From CAJPSE01 sp963514535 (GTDB lineage: Bacteria > Synergistota > Synergistia > Synergistales > Aminobacteriaceae), in assembly GCA_963514535.1 (NCBI GenBank), contig CAUPUB010000008.1:1-37968 (forward strand): a stretch of DNA of 37,968 bases, read 5' to 3'. This document shows positions 32,401-37,968 of this stretch, piece by piece. A program made the translations under genes and the position numbers. The number at the start of each line of letters is the position of its first letter. The stretch's first letter is position 1. The notes below the pieces were generated by a model. That model made no database searches, was not told where the DNA came from, and saw nothing but the letters and a program-made list of their open reading frames with translations.

Positions 32401-33064
32401 CTCCCGTGGCCGTGATCCTGCCCTTCCCAAAAGCGATGTCGGCCTTGCCGATCGAAAGGGCGCTTCCTTGAATGTCCAGCGTTGCCGTACCGCGCACACG
32501 GACGCCGTTGACCGATCCTGCCGAGTCGATGTCGATGTTCGTCCCCCGGATATTCGCTCCGACCTCGTCCACGTCGACGATGCCCCACCTGGAGGTGAAA
32601 CGACTGCTCCTGAGGCTGATGCGGTTGATGGGAATGTCGGACCCTCCGCTGCCCTCAGGCAGGTTGATGCGCTGGATCTCCGCGATGAATCGATCCAGGT
32701 CCGTGGCGACCCCACCGACGGACAGGACGGAAAGCCTGGGGGACCCGCCGAGCAGGGATAGGAAGTCAATACGCCCGGACAGGGACTGTGCGGAAAGGAC
32801 CCTGTCCCCCTCTTGGGTGGTCAGGAGGATGTCCTCGAACGTGTAGCCGCGAACGGGGTTTCCCCTGACCCCGGCAGCGGATAGCCTCATTCCCGTACGT
32901 TCTTCCAGGGCGTCCCGAGCCATCTTTAAAATGGCCGTTCCTCCGACGTCTAGAAAGGAGAGGATTGCTGTTACGATGCCCAGTACCAGGGCCAGAGCCA
33001 TGAGGACGACAGGAGATTTACGAATGCGCCGAGCGCGGCGCCTTGAGGAGCGTTGGCTGCGCAT
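29471..33064 (-). CDS. Large AsmA/TamB-like envelope protein
   Basis: 1197 aa from ATG 33064. A basic N-terminus (MRSQRSSRRRARRIRKS) precedes one transmembrane helix (VVLMALALVLGIVTAILSFL, about residues 17-37). Then come about 1000 residues of short alternating beta strands (repeated ...SGT..L.G...LD...), the beta-groove architecture of AsmA/TamB/YhdP proteins thought to carry phospholipids between membranes. The C-terminal 150 residues end in a Pro/Gln-rich linker and an amphipathic helix (EKIGDELEKGLEGLFK). No BamA-family partner (TamA) is in the window. The in-frame start at 33181 would add 39 residues in front and has no better ribosome binding site. It strongly supports a diderm envelope. 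Substrate unknown. Confidence 0.87.
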   Translation of the reverse strand: MRSQRSSRRRARRIRKSPVVLMALALVLGIVTAILSFLDVGGTAILKMARDALEERTGMRLSAAGVRGNPVRGYTFEDILLTTQEGDRVLSAQSLSGRIDFLSLLGGSPRLSVLSVGGVATDLDRFIAEIQRINLPEGSGGSDIPINRISLRSSRFTSRWGIVDVDEVGANIRGTNIDIDSAGSVNGVRVRGTATLDIQGSALSIGKADIAFGKGRITATGEIRPVSQTDSTAALDIQGSARGLDLEEIAALWPAYLKEADYNGTANLDLEAKGTSAALEITGTVDYRGTRLAGYPVEQLGAQLRYSDQRLIADGIHAIVLSVPIDGELAVASRPGQHPSVMIDLEGHDAPLDEIGRTFPSLEGMRGKVSAFTAKIQGPTNALNGTVNLSAPRIAFRDKEVSKLALQLKLAKSDTATVSGKFLFEGAQGYLQGTAASILSSPRLDLTAKLVGLDVRGISDLIPDSGKYGLAGKISAAVGIKGSPSAPVLSGTLQSPSFTVQENTLVNPSVTFSYAKDVLTLQKSSGTLNGMPIQLSGTVGPLTSKTPAIDVKAQLTVKPEALRAYVPGIAGYGLKGKIRAGARISGRLPAPEISLAASSPTLSALGKLSVKNLEVSTLPGSDLVKLDKLGLSIKADNIKADSAAADGVGLSSLEASIRKEGTKVSLSSFSARSGSGTLSGSGSATLGGKSPVLDFSFDLDRLDLAPLAASSGIGLKGTLSGKARLGGTADAPEFSFKGQSPSVTANGARLSDVAADISGTLQALGVNDFRANIGGAPLSASGTLRLTPSMRADLAIRGNGLDLEALTEGFQDLKGQIKGKANLVFNLSGTDKGNTGTGSLSASSAEAFGLRLANVKLPLSLDGNAFKSSNGTLELYGGKASNSLTLDLKTFKFSDSLTVSGVDVNALAQDATGGLGGRVTGRGSLSLAITGSAGKTPSYSGTGQFTLGAGGISGFKGLDIATRLYGLDAIRYTEVTAPLEIRTGRLVLKKGAAAKAPDGDPIYRYARLAEDGAIKFDKNLYLLAEGSVNFQLVNALTGGALGGAGALLQGGAKQLTTGAGLGDILRGALQGGQQGGASADFRDVTVKIAGKADSPSVSLVKVGPSSRAKQDGANPGSDAAPADPSREQGGDRTLDRIIDAIVPQKPAPSQEQQEGVPPGETAPQDRSPAQPSAPSLEDQLREKIGDELEKGLEGLFK

Positions 33065-33151
33065 TGAGCCCACTTCCCTTCTGCGGTGGCGTTGATTGCA
33101 ACGAATAGCCCGGAGGGAGAGGCCTCGGCGGCCGGCCCGTCCGACTGGGCT

Positions 33152-33181
33152 ATTGTACGACGAGGAAATGTAAAAATCCAA
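33152..33181 (-). promoter_or_regulatory. Candidate promoter of the TamB-like gene
   Basis: On the minus strand, TTGGAT (33176-33181), an 18-bp spacer and TACAAT (33152-33157), about 88 nt before the ATG. The tandem repeats at 33183-33255 begin directly upstream of this -35. Confidence 0.45.
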
Positions 33182-33182
33182 C

Positions 33183-33255
33183 CGTGATAATCCCGAGCGT
33201 GATAGTTTTGAGATTGGTAGTCTTGAGATTGGTAGTCTTGAGATTGGTAGTCTTG
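33183..33255. repeat. Five 15-bp tandem repeats between the TamB-like and XRE genes
   Basis: Minus-strand unit CAAGACTACCAATCT: three perfect copies (plus-strand 33211-33225, 33226-33240, 33241-33255), then CAAAACTATCACGCT and CGGGATTATCACG as decayed copies toward 33183. The rest of the 274-base region (33182-33455) holds an AT-rich part with TATATT (33362-33367), a possible -10 for the XRE gene. Confidence 0.95.
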
Positions 33256-33455
33256 AGCGTGAGGACGATCCCGCAAGTGTTCGATATTTTTGCAGGAGGA
33301 GACGAAAGGGAAAAGTCCGAAGCTCAAACGATAAACTGGGTAAACCAATAGAAATTTATGTTATATTATCATATCGGAACGAACATACCGAAACGTGATT
33401 GAAGGTACGTCATGCGAACGGCACGCACCGAGGTATGAGATGGGAGGCGGGAAGG

Positions 33456-33878
33456 ATGAGTTCGGTCGGAGCGAACATCAAGGCCCGTCGGCGGGAGCTG
33501 GGCATGAAGCAGGATGAGCTGGCCCGGAGGCTGGGGTTGACGCAGGCCAACATCAGCCGTATCGAGGCGAACTCCAAGGGGCCGAGCGCGGATATGCTGC
33601 CCGCTATTGCGGAGGCACTGTGCTGCGATGTAAGGGACCTCCTTGGGGTGGAACATGAGGGCGCGCCGGAGGGCGATGCGCTTGACGGAAGCGCCAGAAC
33701 CTTCGTGTTAAAGGCTATGGAGGGTGATCCTCAGCTGGGGATGTACCTGCGCAGCTTCATCAGGGACTCGTCCTCCTACACGGACGAGGATTGGAAATTT
33801 TTGGCCACGAGCTTGAAGCTGGCCCTGGGGTATGCCGCGGACGCGATCAAGGCACGTCGCGTCAGCGGGAACTTTTAG
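33456..33878 (+). CDS. XRE-family helix-turn-helix regulator
   Basis: 140 aa from ATG 33456, with GGGAGG (33442-33447) 8 nt upstream. Residues 5-60 are a Cro/C1-type domain (GANIKARRRELGMKQDELAR, then LGLTQANISRIEANSKGPS). The C-terminal half (YLRSFIRDSSSYTDEDWKFL) is alpha-helical and unassigned, possibly for dimerisation or contact with the protease next door. XRE regulators paired with ImmA/IrrE proteases control mobile elements and stress responses, the protease cleaving the repressor. The next gene, 55 nt downstream, is such a protease, so it is probably the cognate repressor. The flanking repeat arrays (33183-33255 and 34464-34516) are candidate operators. Confidence 0.88.
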   Translation: MSSVGANIKARRRELGMKQDELARRLGLTQANISRIEANSKGPSADMLPAIAEALCCDVRDLLGVEHEGAPEGDALDGSARTFVLKAMEGDPQLGMYLRSFIRDSSSYTDEDWKFLATSLKLALGYAADAIKARRVSGNF

Positions 33879-33914
33879 CGCAGCTTCTTAGTGCAGCTTC
33901 TTTAGTGCAGCTTC
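33875..33914. repeat. Three 13-14-bp tandem repeats across the XRE stop codon
   Basis: TTAGCGCAGCTTC (33875-33887), TTAGTGCAGCTTC (33888-33900) and, after one T, TTAGTGCAGCTTC (33902-33914). The first copy contains the XRE stop codon. Confidence 0.92.
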
Positions 33915-33933
33915 TTTGTCGTTTGAGAAATCC

Positions 33934-34392
33934 ATGCCATTCGGAGACGACGCCGTACAATCGCTTCTGGACGCGACGCTCCCCCTGATGCAGGCCCCGC
34001 CGGTCAACCTCGGGGTGATCTGCCGTTGGCTGGGGATCGAGGTCTACGCTCAGCCCTGCAGTGCCTTCGGGGCCCTCTTCCTCATCAGGGAGGGCAGGGG
34101 CGTCCTGCTGGTCAATTCCTCCTTGTCGCAGGGGCGCGCCCGTTTCTCCATCGCGCACGAGCTGGGCCATCTGCTCCTTCGCCACAACCCCCTCGGCCGT
34201 ATCGGCGAGCCTCGGGATCCCGACCAGGAACGGCAGGCGGACCGTTTTGCGTCGGAGCTCCTGATGCCCGAATCCCTGCTGAGGGAGGACTGCGACAAGC
34301 TGTCCTTCGAGGCGCTGTGCCGCCGTTATCGCGTCTCGCGCCAGGCCATGCGGATTCGCCTGGAGAGCGTGGCTCGGAGGGGGCTGTCATGA
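33934..34392 (+). CDS. ImmA/IrrE-family metallopeptidase
   Basis: 152 aa from ATG 33934; a TTG at 33916 would add six residues and neither has a clear ribosome binding site, hinting at translational coupling to the XRE gene. HELGH (75-79) is the zinc site; the downstream Glu99 and QADRFASELLMPE complete the family signature. A C-terminal helical part (ALCRRYRVSRQAMRIRLESV) looks like a small helix-turn-helix. Such proteases cleave a partner XRE repressor to induce genes, as ImmA does in ICEBs1 and IrrE in Deinococcus. The partner is the gene just upstream. Cytoplasmic. Confidence 0.92.
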   Translation: MPFGDDAVQSLLDATLPLMQAPPVNLGVICRWLGIEVYAQPCSAFGALFLIREGRGVLLVNSSLSQGRARFSIAHELGHLLLRHNPLGRIGEPRDPDQERQADRFASELLMPESLLREDCDKLSFEALCRRYRVSRQAMRIRLESVARRGLS

Positions 34393-34463
34393 TAAAATTC
34401 TGTATATCCTCCCGAATCCCTCATGTATCGCGCGGATCGAGAGCCTTTCTATGTAAGCTGAGT

Positions 34464-34516
34464 TCTATCGGTAATCTTTGGGTTCTATCGATAATCTATC
34501 GATAATCTATCAATAA
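34464..34516. repeat. TCTATCGATAA repeat cluster upstream of the small ORF
   Basis: TCTATCGGTAA (34464-34474), TCTATCGATAA (34484-34494 and 34495-34505) and TCTATCAATAA (34506-34516). The central TATCGATA is palindromic. The cluster is flanked by direct copies of AAGCTGAGTTC (34455-34465 and 34515-34525). It lies 33 nt before the small ORF and may be an operator for the XRE regulator. Confidence 0.85.
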
Positions 34517-34548
34517 GCTGAGTTCTGCCAAGCTAAGGAGCGCTGCCG

Positions 34549-34641
34549 ATGATTCCATTTGTGTTCCTCCTCGCCCTCTTTCCCGGGTTCTGCCTTGGGG
34601 TGTCCCCCGCCCAAGGCTCGCGCGCGCTTGCTTTGGTCTAA
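34549..34641 (+). CDS. Small ORF encoding a 30-residue hydrophobic, signal-peptide-like protein
   Basis: ATG 34549 to TAA 34641, with AAGGAG (34535-34540) 8 nt upstream, an excellent initiation site. The peptide starts MIPFVFLLALFPGFCLGV and ends SPAQGSRALALV: a hydrophobic core followed by an AQG that could be a signal-peptidase site, or a single short membrane helix. It ends 29 nt before the EAL phosphodiesterase gene and may regulate or be co-made with that membrane protein, or be a translated leader. No family is recognised. Confidence 0.55.
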   Translation: MIPFVFLLALFPGFCLGVSPAQGSRALALV

Positions 34642-34670
34642 GGCGCGTCCTTTCGCGGAGGATGGCGAAA

Positions 34671-37133
34671 ATGCGGAATTTCATAACTGCGATGCGGGCG
34701 CGGTTGTTCCTTAAGCGCTCTTACCTTAAATGGATTTTTCTCAGCATCATGGCCTTTGCCCTGGGCGTAACTATTTATTATCGCTTTATGTGGCTTGGGG
34801 ATCGAGAGGCCGTCCTGAGGTCCGTTGACGATCGGCTTTCCGTCGCTGCGGACCTGGTTCCCATACTCCTGTCGGGGGATTTTCACGACAGGGCCGTCGG
34901 GCCCGAGTCGATCTCCCTCGAGGAGGAGCTCCTCAACCGAAGGCAACTTAACGAATTTGTGGAGATAGAGGGCCTGCGCTACGCCCAAACCCTGGTCCGC
35001 CTTGGGGGAAAGTTTTATTTTTCCGCCCCAACCGTGAGCAGAAAGGAGGCAAGGGATAGGGGATCCTGGTATTTCTATCCTTATGATGATGCCCCGGAGT
35101 CTCTGGGGCTGGTCTATGACACCGGTCAGGCGGTCTTTCTGGACTATGGGGATCGCTGGGGGGAATATCGTTCGTTCTGTAAACGTTTTTTTAGCCCCGG
35201 CGGCATTCCGTACCTGGTCCTCGTGGACATGGGGACCAGGTCCATCAATAACCTCCTGGCACAGTCGCTCTATAGAATGCTCGTTTCGGCGTTTTCCATC
35301 CTTCTGATGATGTCCCCTTTGGGCTGTGTTCTGTGCCTGCTGGGCCTGGACCTCAGAGATGTCAACGCGAGGCTGGAGGAGGCGAACCGCGGCCTTTCGA
35401 AGCAGGTTGCAGCGCAGAGGGACTGGCTGTTCGATGTCGAGTCCGCGGTCCGTCAGGAGCAGGATAAGCTGGAGCAGGTCCAGGAGCTGCATCAGAACAG
35501 CTTGGCGGGATTCTTGACGTTCGATAGTGACGGGAAGATCCTGGAGATCAATCAGACGGCCCTCGGCATCCTGGGCGTGCCCCCTGAACGAAAGGGGCAG
35601 ATCAGCCTTACCGAGTTCGGGGGCCCCTTCTTCTGGGACCGCCTCTCGCGGCAGATCCAGAACGCGGAGGTTCGCGACGAGGAGAGCTTTTCGGAGGAGA
35701 TCGGCGTGCACAGGCTGGACGGGACGCCGGCGGTTCTGCTGATGCGCGTCGGGATAGGCCCCAGGGAGTCCGACGAGCCCCTCTATTATGCTTCCTTCGT
35801 GGATATCTCCGAGATGAAAAGCAATCAGGAGCAGCTGCGCTACCTGGCGTACCACGACGACCTCTCGGGGCTTTTGAATCGCATGGGGCTGAGGAAGGTT
35901 CTGATGGACAAGGCGGATCTTTATGGCCGTTCTCCAAGTATCTTCGTCCTTGCCGTCCGCAACTTCAAACGCATCAACGCGGCGCTTGGCGCCAGCACGG
36001 GGGACTCCGTCCTGGCGGAGTTGGCGAAGCGGCTCGGGGATGTCCTGAACTCGGGTGAGGATCTGGCGCGGCTTGGAGGGATGGAGTTTGCGATGGCCTC
36101 CTTCGGGATCATCACCCGCGAGGAGGCGGAGACCGCGGCCCGACGCCTTCTGAGCGCTCTGGACGAGCCCTTTCTGCTCGAGAGCCGAAAATTCATGCTC
36201 TCGGGAAGCCTTGGGGTTATGATGGCCTCGGACAGCGGGACGGTCGACGAGACGATGTCCGGGGCGGCGCTTGCCGCCGCGGAATCCAAGCGGAGGGAGC
36301 GCGGCTGCATCCTCTTCTTCAGTGACAGGCTCAAGACACGGAGCGTCAAGTCCATAGAGATGGAGAACGCCCTGCGGGAGGCCATCCTGCAGGAAAATTT
36401 CAAGGTTGTGTTCCAGCCCATCGTGGCGATACGGAGCCGGCGCATCCGTGGGGTCGAGGCTCTGGTACGCTGGACCGGTTCCGACGGCAAGCCGGTCAGC
36501 CCCGAGGACTTCATCCCCATGGCCGAGGAGACCGGGATGATGCCGTCCCTTTCGGAGGTCCTCTTCAAGATGACGGCCGGGGCTTTTCTCGATCTTCGTC
36601 GGGTCGTACCGGGGATCTACCTTAGCCTGAATGTTTCCGCCGTGCTCTTCCGGGACAGGATCGTCGAGTCGATGCTGCAGGATGCCGTCGAGGGGCAGGG
36701 CGTCCTGCCATCGGAGGTCCTCTTGGAGATCACCGAGACGGCGCTCATCGCCAACATGGAGGACTGCCGCGATACCCTCGTCCGCCTGAGCGGAAAAGGA
36801 TATACGATAGCTATCGACGATTTCGGGGCGGGGAACTCCTCCATAACCTATCTGCAAAACTTTCCGATCAGCAAGCTGAAGATCGACAAGTCCTTTGTCC
36901 AGCGTATTGTGTCCCATGGCGAGGATTGGACGCTTGTCCGCGCGATCCTGCGCATGAGCGAGGTGCTCCAGGTCGACGTCATTGCGGAGGGCGTCGAGAC
37001 AGAGGAGCAGGAGCGGCTCCTCGATAGGCTGAACTGCCCTCTGGGACAGGGCTATCTCTACTACCGCCCGATGGATCTCGAGACCTGTCTGAGGACCCTG
37101 GGACCGTCTGGCGCGGGAGGAACGAATGCCTAG
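34671..37133 (+). CDS. Membrane c-di-GMP phosphodiesterase: sensor, PAS, degenerate GGDEF, EAL
   Basis: 820 aa from ATG 34671 (GGAGG 9 nt upstream; the ATG at 34662 abuts the GGAGG). A first membrane helix (WIFLSIMAFALGVTIYY) is near residue 22. A periplasmic sensor of about 160 residues follows, then a second helix (MLVSAFSILLMMSPLGCVLCLL) near 210 and a coiled coil. A PAS domain (SLAGFLTFDSDGKILEIN) comes next. The GGDEF domain starts at YLAYHDDLSGLLNR and has GGMEF instead of GGDEF, so cyclase activity is unlikely. The EAL domain keeps EALVRW, NVSA, EITETALI, DDFGAGNSS, LKIDKSFV, AEGVET and GQGYLYYRP, consistent with active c-di-GMP hydrolysis. The last codons overlap the thermonuclease start by 8 nt. 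It probably lowers c-di-GMP in response to an external cue. Confidence 0.93.
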   Translation: MRNFITAMRARLFLKRSYLKWIFLSIMAFALGVTIYYRFMWLGDREAVLRSVDDRLSVAADLVPILLSGDFHDRAVGPESISLEEELLNRRQLNEFVEIEGLRYAQTLVRLGGKFYFSAPTVSRKEARDRGSWYFYPYDDAPESLGLVYDTGQAVFLDYGDRWGEYRSFCKRFFSPGGIPYLVLVDMGTRSINNLLAQSLYRMLVSAFSILLMMSPLGCVLCLLGLDLRDVNARLEEANRGLSKQVAAQRDWLFDVESAVRQEQDKLEQVQELHQNSLAGFLTFDSDGKILEINQTALGILGVPPERKGQISLTEFGGPFFWDRLSRQIQNAEVRDEESFSEEIGVHRLDGTPAVLLMRVGIGPRESDEPLYYASFVDISEMKSNQEQLRYLAYHDDLSGLLNRMGLRKVLMDKADLYGRSPSIFVLAVRNFKRINAALGASTGDSVLAELAKRLGDVLNSGEDLARLGGMEFAMASFGIITREEAETAARRLLSALDEPFLLESRKFMLSGSLGVMMASDSGTVDETMSGAALAAAESKRRERGCILFFSDRLKTRSVKSIEMENALREAILQENFKVVFQPIVAIRSRRIRGVEALVRWTGSDGKPVSPEDFIPMAEETGMMPSLSEVLFKMTAGAFLDLRRVVPGIYLSLNVSAVLFRDRIVESMLQDAVEGQGVLPSEVLLEITETALIANMEDCRDTLVRLSGKGYTIAIDDFGAGNSSITYLQNFPISKLKIDKSFVQRIVSHGEDWTLVRAILRMSEVLQVDVIAEGVETEEQERLLDRLNCPLGQGYLYYRPMDLETCLRTLGPSGAGGTNA

Positions 37134-37701
37134 GGCGAGGCGGCGCCTCTTCCCGCGGCGATTTTCTCCCGGATCCCTGGCGTCGATGACGCCGAGGAAG
37201 CTGGCGGTTTTCCTCATCCTGATCGTCCTGGGGCTCCTGGCCCCGTACTGGGAGAGGCGCACGGGCGATTTTCTCGAGGGGGTTGTCACAAAGGTTGTCG
37301 ATGGGGATACCCTTGTGGTGAAAGTGGAGGGGGAGTCCCGTCGGGTGCGCCTGATCGGGGTCGATACGCCTGAGACGGTGCATCCCCGTAAGCCTGTCCA
37401 ATACTACGGACGCGAGGCCAGCGCCTTCACGAAACAGGCGCTCTCGGGGCGGCGCGTGTGGCTGGAGTACGACGTTGCCCCCCTGGACAAGTATCAGCGT
37501 CATCTCGCCTACGTGTGGGTGGAAAGGCCCGCACGGGACGAGGATGCCGTGAGGCGGGGGATGTTCAACGCCAGGCTGCTCCTGGAGGGGTACGGACGCG
37601 CCATGACCATCCAGCCCAACTCGCGCTATGCCGACCTGTTCGCCCGTCTCCAGGCCGAAGCCCGCAAGGCGGGACGCGGCCTGTGGGGGCGGAAACGCTG
37701 A
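37126..37701 (+). CDS. Membrane-anchored staphylococcal-nuclease-like (thermonuclease) protein
   Basis: 191 aa from ATG 37126, with GGGAGG 6 nt upstream, overlapping the EAL gene by 8 nt. A basic N-terminus and one hydrophobic helix (KLAVFLILIVLGLLAPYW, residues 25-42) act as anchor or uncleaved signal. The SNase fold follows: VTKVVDGDTLVV with metal-binding Asp, then RLIGVDTPET giving Arg75 and Glu83, and DKYQRHLAYVW giving Arg125. These match Arg35, Glu43 and Arg87 of staphylococcal nuclease with the correct 8-residue gap between the first two, so a Ca-dependent DNA/RNA nuclease outside the cytoplasm is likely. Coupling to the c-di-GMP gene suggests a link with biofilm or extracellular DNA; that is inference. 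Confidence 0.93.
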   Translation: MPRARRRLFPRRFSPGSLASMTPRKLAVFLILIVLGLLAPYWERRTGDFLEGVVTKVVDGDTLVVKVEGESRRVRLIGVDTPETVHPRKPVQYYGREASAFTKQALSGRRVWLEYDVAPLDKYQRHLAYVWVERPARDEDAVRRGMFNARLLLEGYGRAMTIQPNSRYADLFARLQAEARKAGRGLWGRKR

Positions 37702-37720
37702 ATCCTTCCCAAGTCCCTTT

Positions 37721-37968
37721 CTATCGAACCGCCCCGTCCGGCCCCTGGCCGCCCCATTCGACGAGGGTGAAACCCTTGCGGACGAAGGGCGTCAGCTCCT
37801 GCTGAGGGACGGAGACCGGGGCATTCAAGGGGCGGTAGGCCATGAAGACGCGCAGGACGCTGTCCGGCCTCGGCGTGACGGTCAGGGGGGCGGAATCGGT
37901 GTAGTTCTTTCCCTGGAAGGCGATGAGGTTCCAGGGGTTGTCCTGCATCCGCGGCAGCCAGTAGACGA
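37721..37968 (-). CDS. Unknown protein, 5' part beyond the window
   Basis: The minus-strand frame is open from the window edge to a TAG at 37721-37723, giving about 82 C-terminal residues including VYWLPRMQDNPWNLIAFQGK and ending LVEWGGQGPDGAVR. Composition is protein-like, with many aromatic and Pro residues in a beta-rich pattern. It is convergent with the thermonuclease gene, 19 nt between stops. No family is recognised from the fragment. Confidence 0.65.
   Translation of the reverse strand, partial: VYWLPRMQDNPWNLIAFQGKNYTDSAPLTVTPRPDSVLRVFMAYRPLNAPVSVPQQELTPFVRKGFTLVEWGGQGPDGAVR

Noticed and set aside
33183..33255. CRISPR array
   Set aside because: Repeats are directly adjacent with no spacers, are only 15 bp, and no cas genes are present.
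32971..33348. 125-codon minus-strand frame containing repeated QDYQS
   Set aside because: The pentapeptide repeat is a by-product of the 15-bp DNA array; the frame overlaps the TamB-like start and has no ribosome binding site.
1..37968. rRNA and tRNA genes
   Set aside because: No conserved tRNA arms or rRNA segments were recognised on either strand; a covariance-model scan was not possible.

Overview
This is a GC-rich bacterial chromosome segment with dense, mostly operonic genes on both strands. The best guess for the host is a diderm anaerobic amino-acid fermenter of the Synergistota type; this is inference from gene content, not a database match. Evidence for an outer membrane is kdsA (Kdo synthesis for LPS) and a large TamB/AsmA-like protein. 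Evidence for a Firmicutes-like regulatory core is the run xerC/codV - hslV - hslU - codY - flgB - flgC, in the order known from Bacillus. Amino-acid fermentation is suggested by a tyrosine phenol-lyase-type enzyme, a PPi-type phosphofructokinase and CodY.

Layout. 1-2.4 kb: truncated kdsA (-), then a PAS-domain protein (+). 2.4-4.4 kb: a non-coding stretch with a strong inverted repeat, then a 29-codon leader peptide with four consecutive Tyr codons, mutually exclusive RNA hairpins, an intrinsic terminator and a tyrosine phenol-lyase-like gene. 4.4-7.2 kb: two tandem paralogous ankyrin-repeat genes (-). 7.3-9.6 kb: PPi-type phosphofructokinase and homoserine dehydrogenase (+). 9.7-14 kb: Rpn-type PD-(D/E)XK protein with four in-frame 24-bp repeats, an AddB-like nuclease and a small membrane protein (-). 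14.4-17.4 kb: M48 metalloprotease, LysN-like aminotransferase and an AmrS-type radical SAM enzyme (+). 17.4-19.9 kb: cobQ (-) and a decayed IS607-type element (intact tnpA, 35-codon tnpB stub) lying against a fragment that resembles a FecCD permease C-terminus. 20-25.2 kb: xerC-hslV-hslU-codY-flgB-flgC. 25.3-28.4 kb: mfd. 28.5-33.1 kb: an SH3b membrane protein and a TamB-like protein (-). 33.4-37.7 kb: XRE regulator, ImmA/IrrE protease, a 30-codon secreted or membrane small ORF, a membrane EAL phosphodiesterase with a degenerate GGDEF, and a membrane-anchored thermonuclease (+). The window ends in a truncated unknown gene (-).

The strongest candidate for an undescribed system is at 2728-4395. 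The leader peptide has a run of Tyr codons and a C-terminal Pro-stop. The RNA around it can fold as a protector hairpin (2779-2816), an antiterminator (2789-2799 with 2855-2866) or a terminator (2862-2894 plus U-run). The gene behind it carries the Arg and Phe residues that distinguish tyrosine phenol-lyase from tryptophanase. It reads as a tyrosine-sensing, ribosome-mediated attenuator on a tyrosine-degrading enzyme, analogous to but distinct from TnaC/tnaA.

A second theme is short perfect or near-perfect tandem duplications (11-24 bp), in non-coding spacers and in-frame inside genes. Several sit against promoters or ribosome binding sites and may be regulatory.
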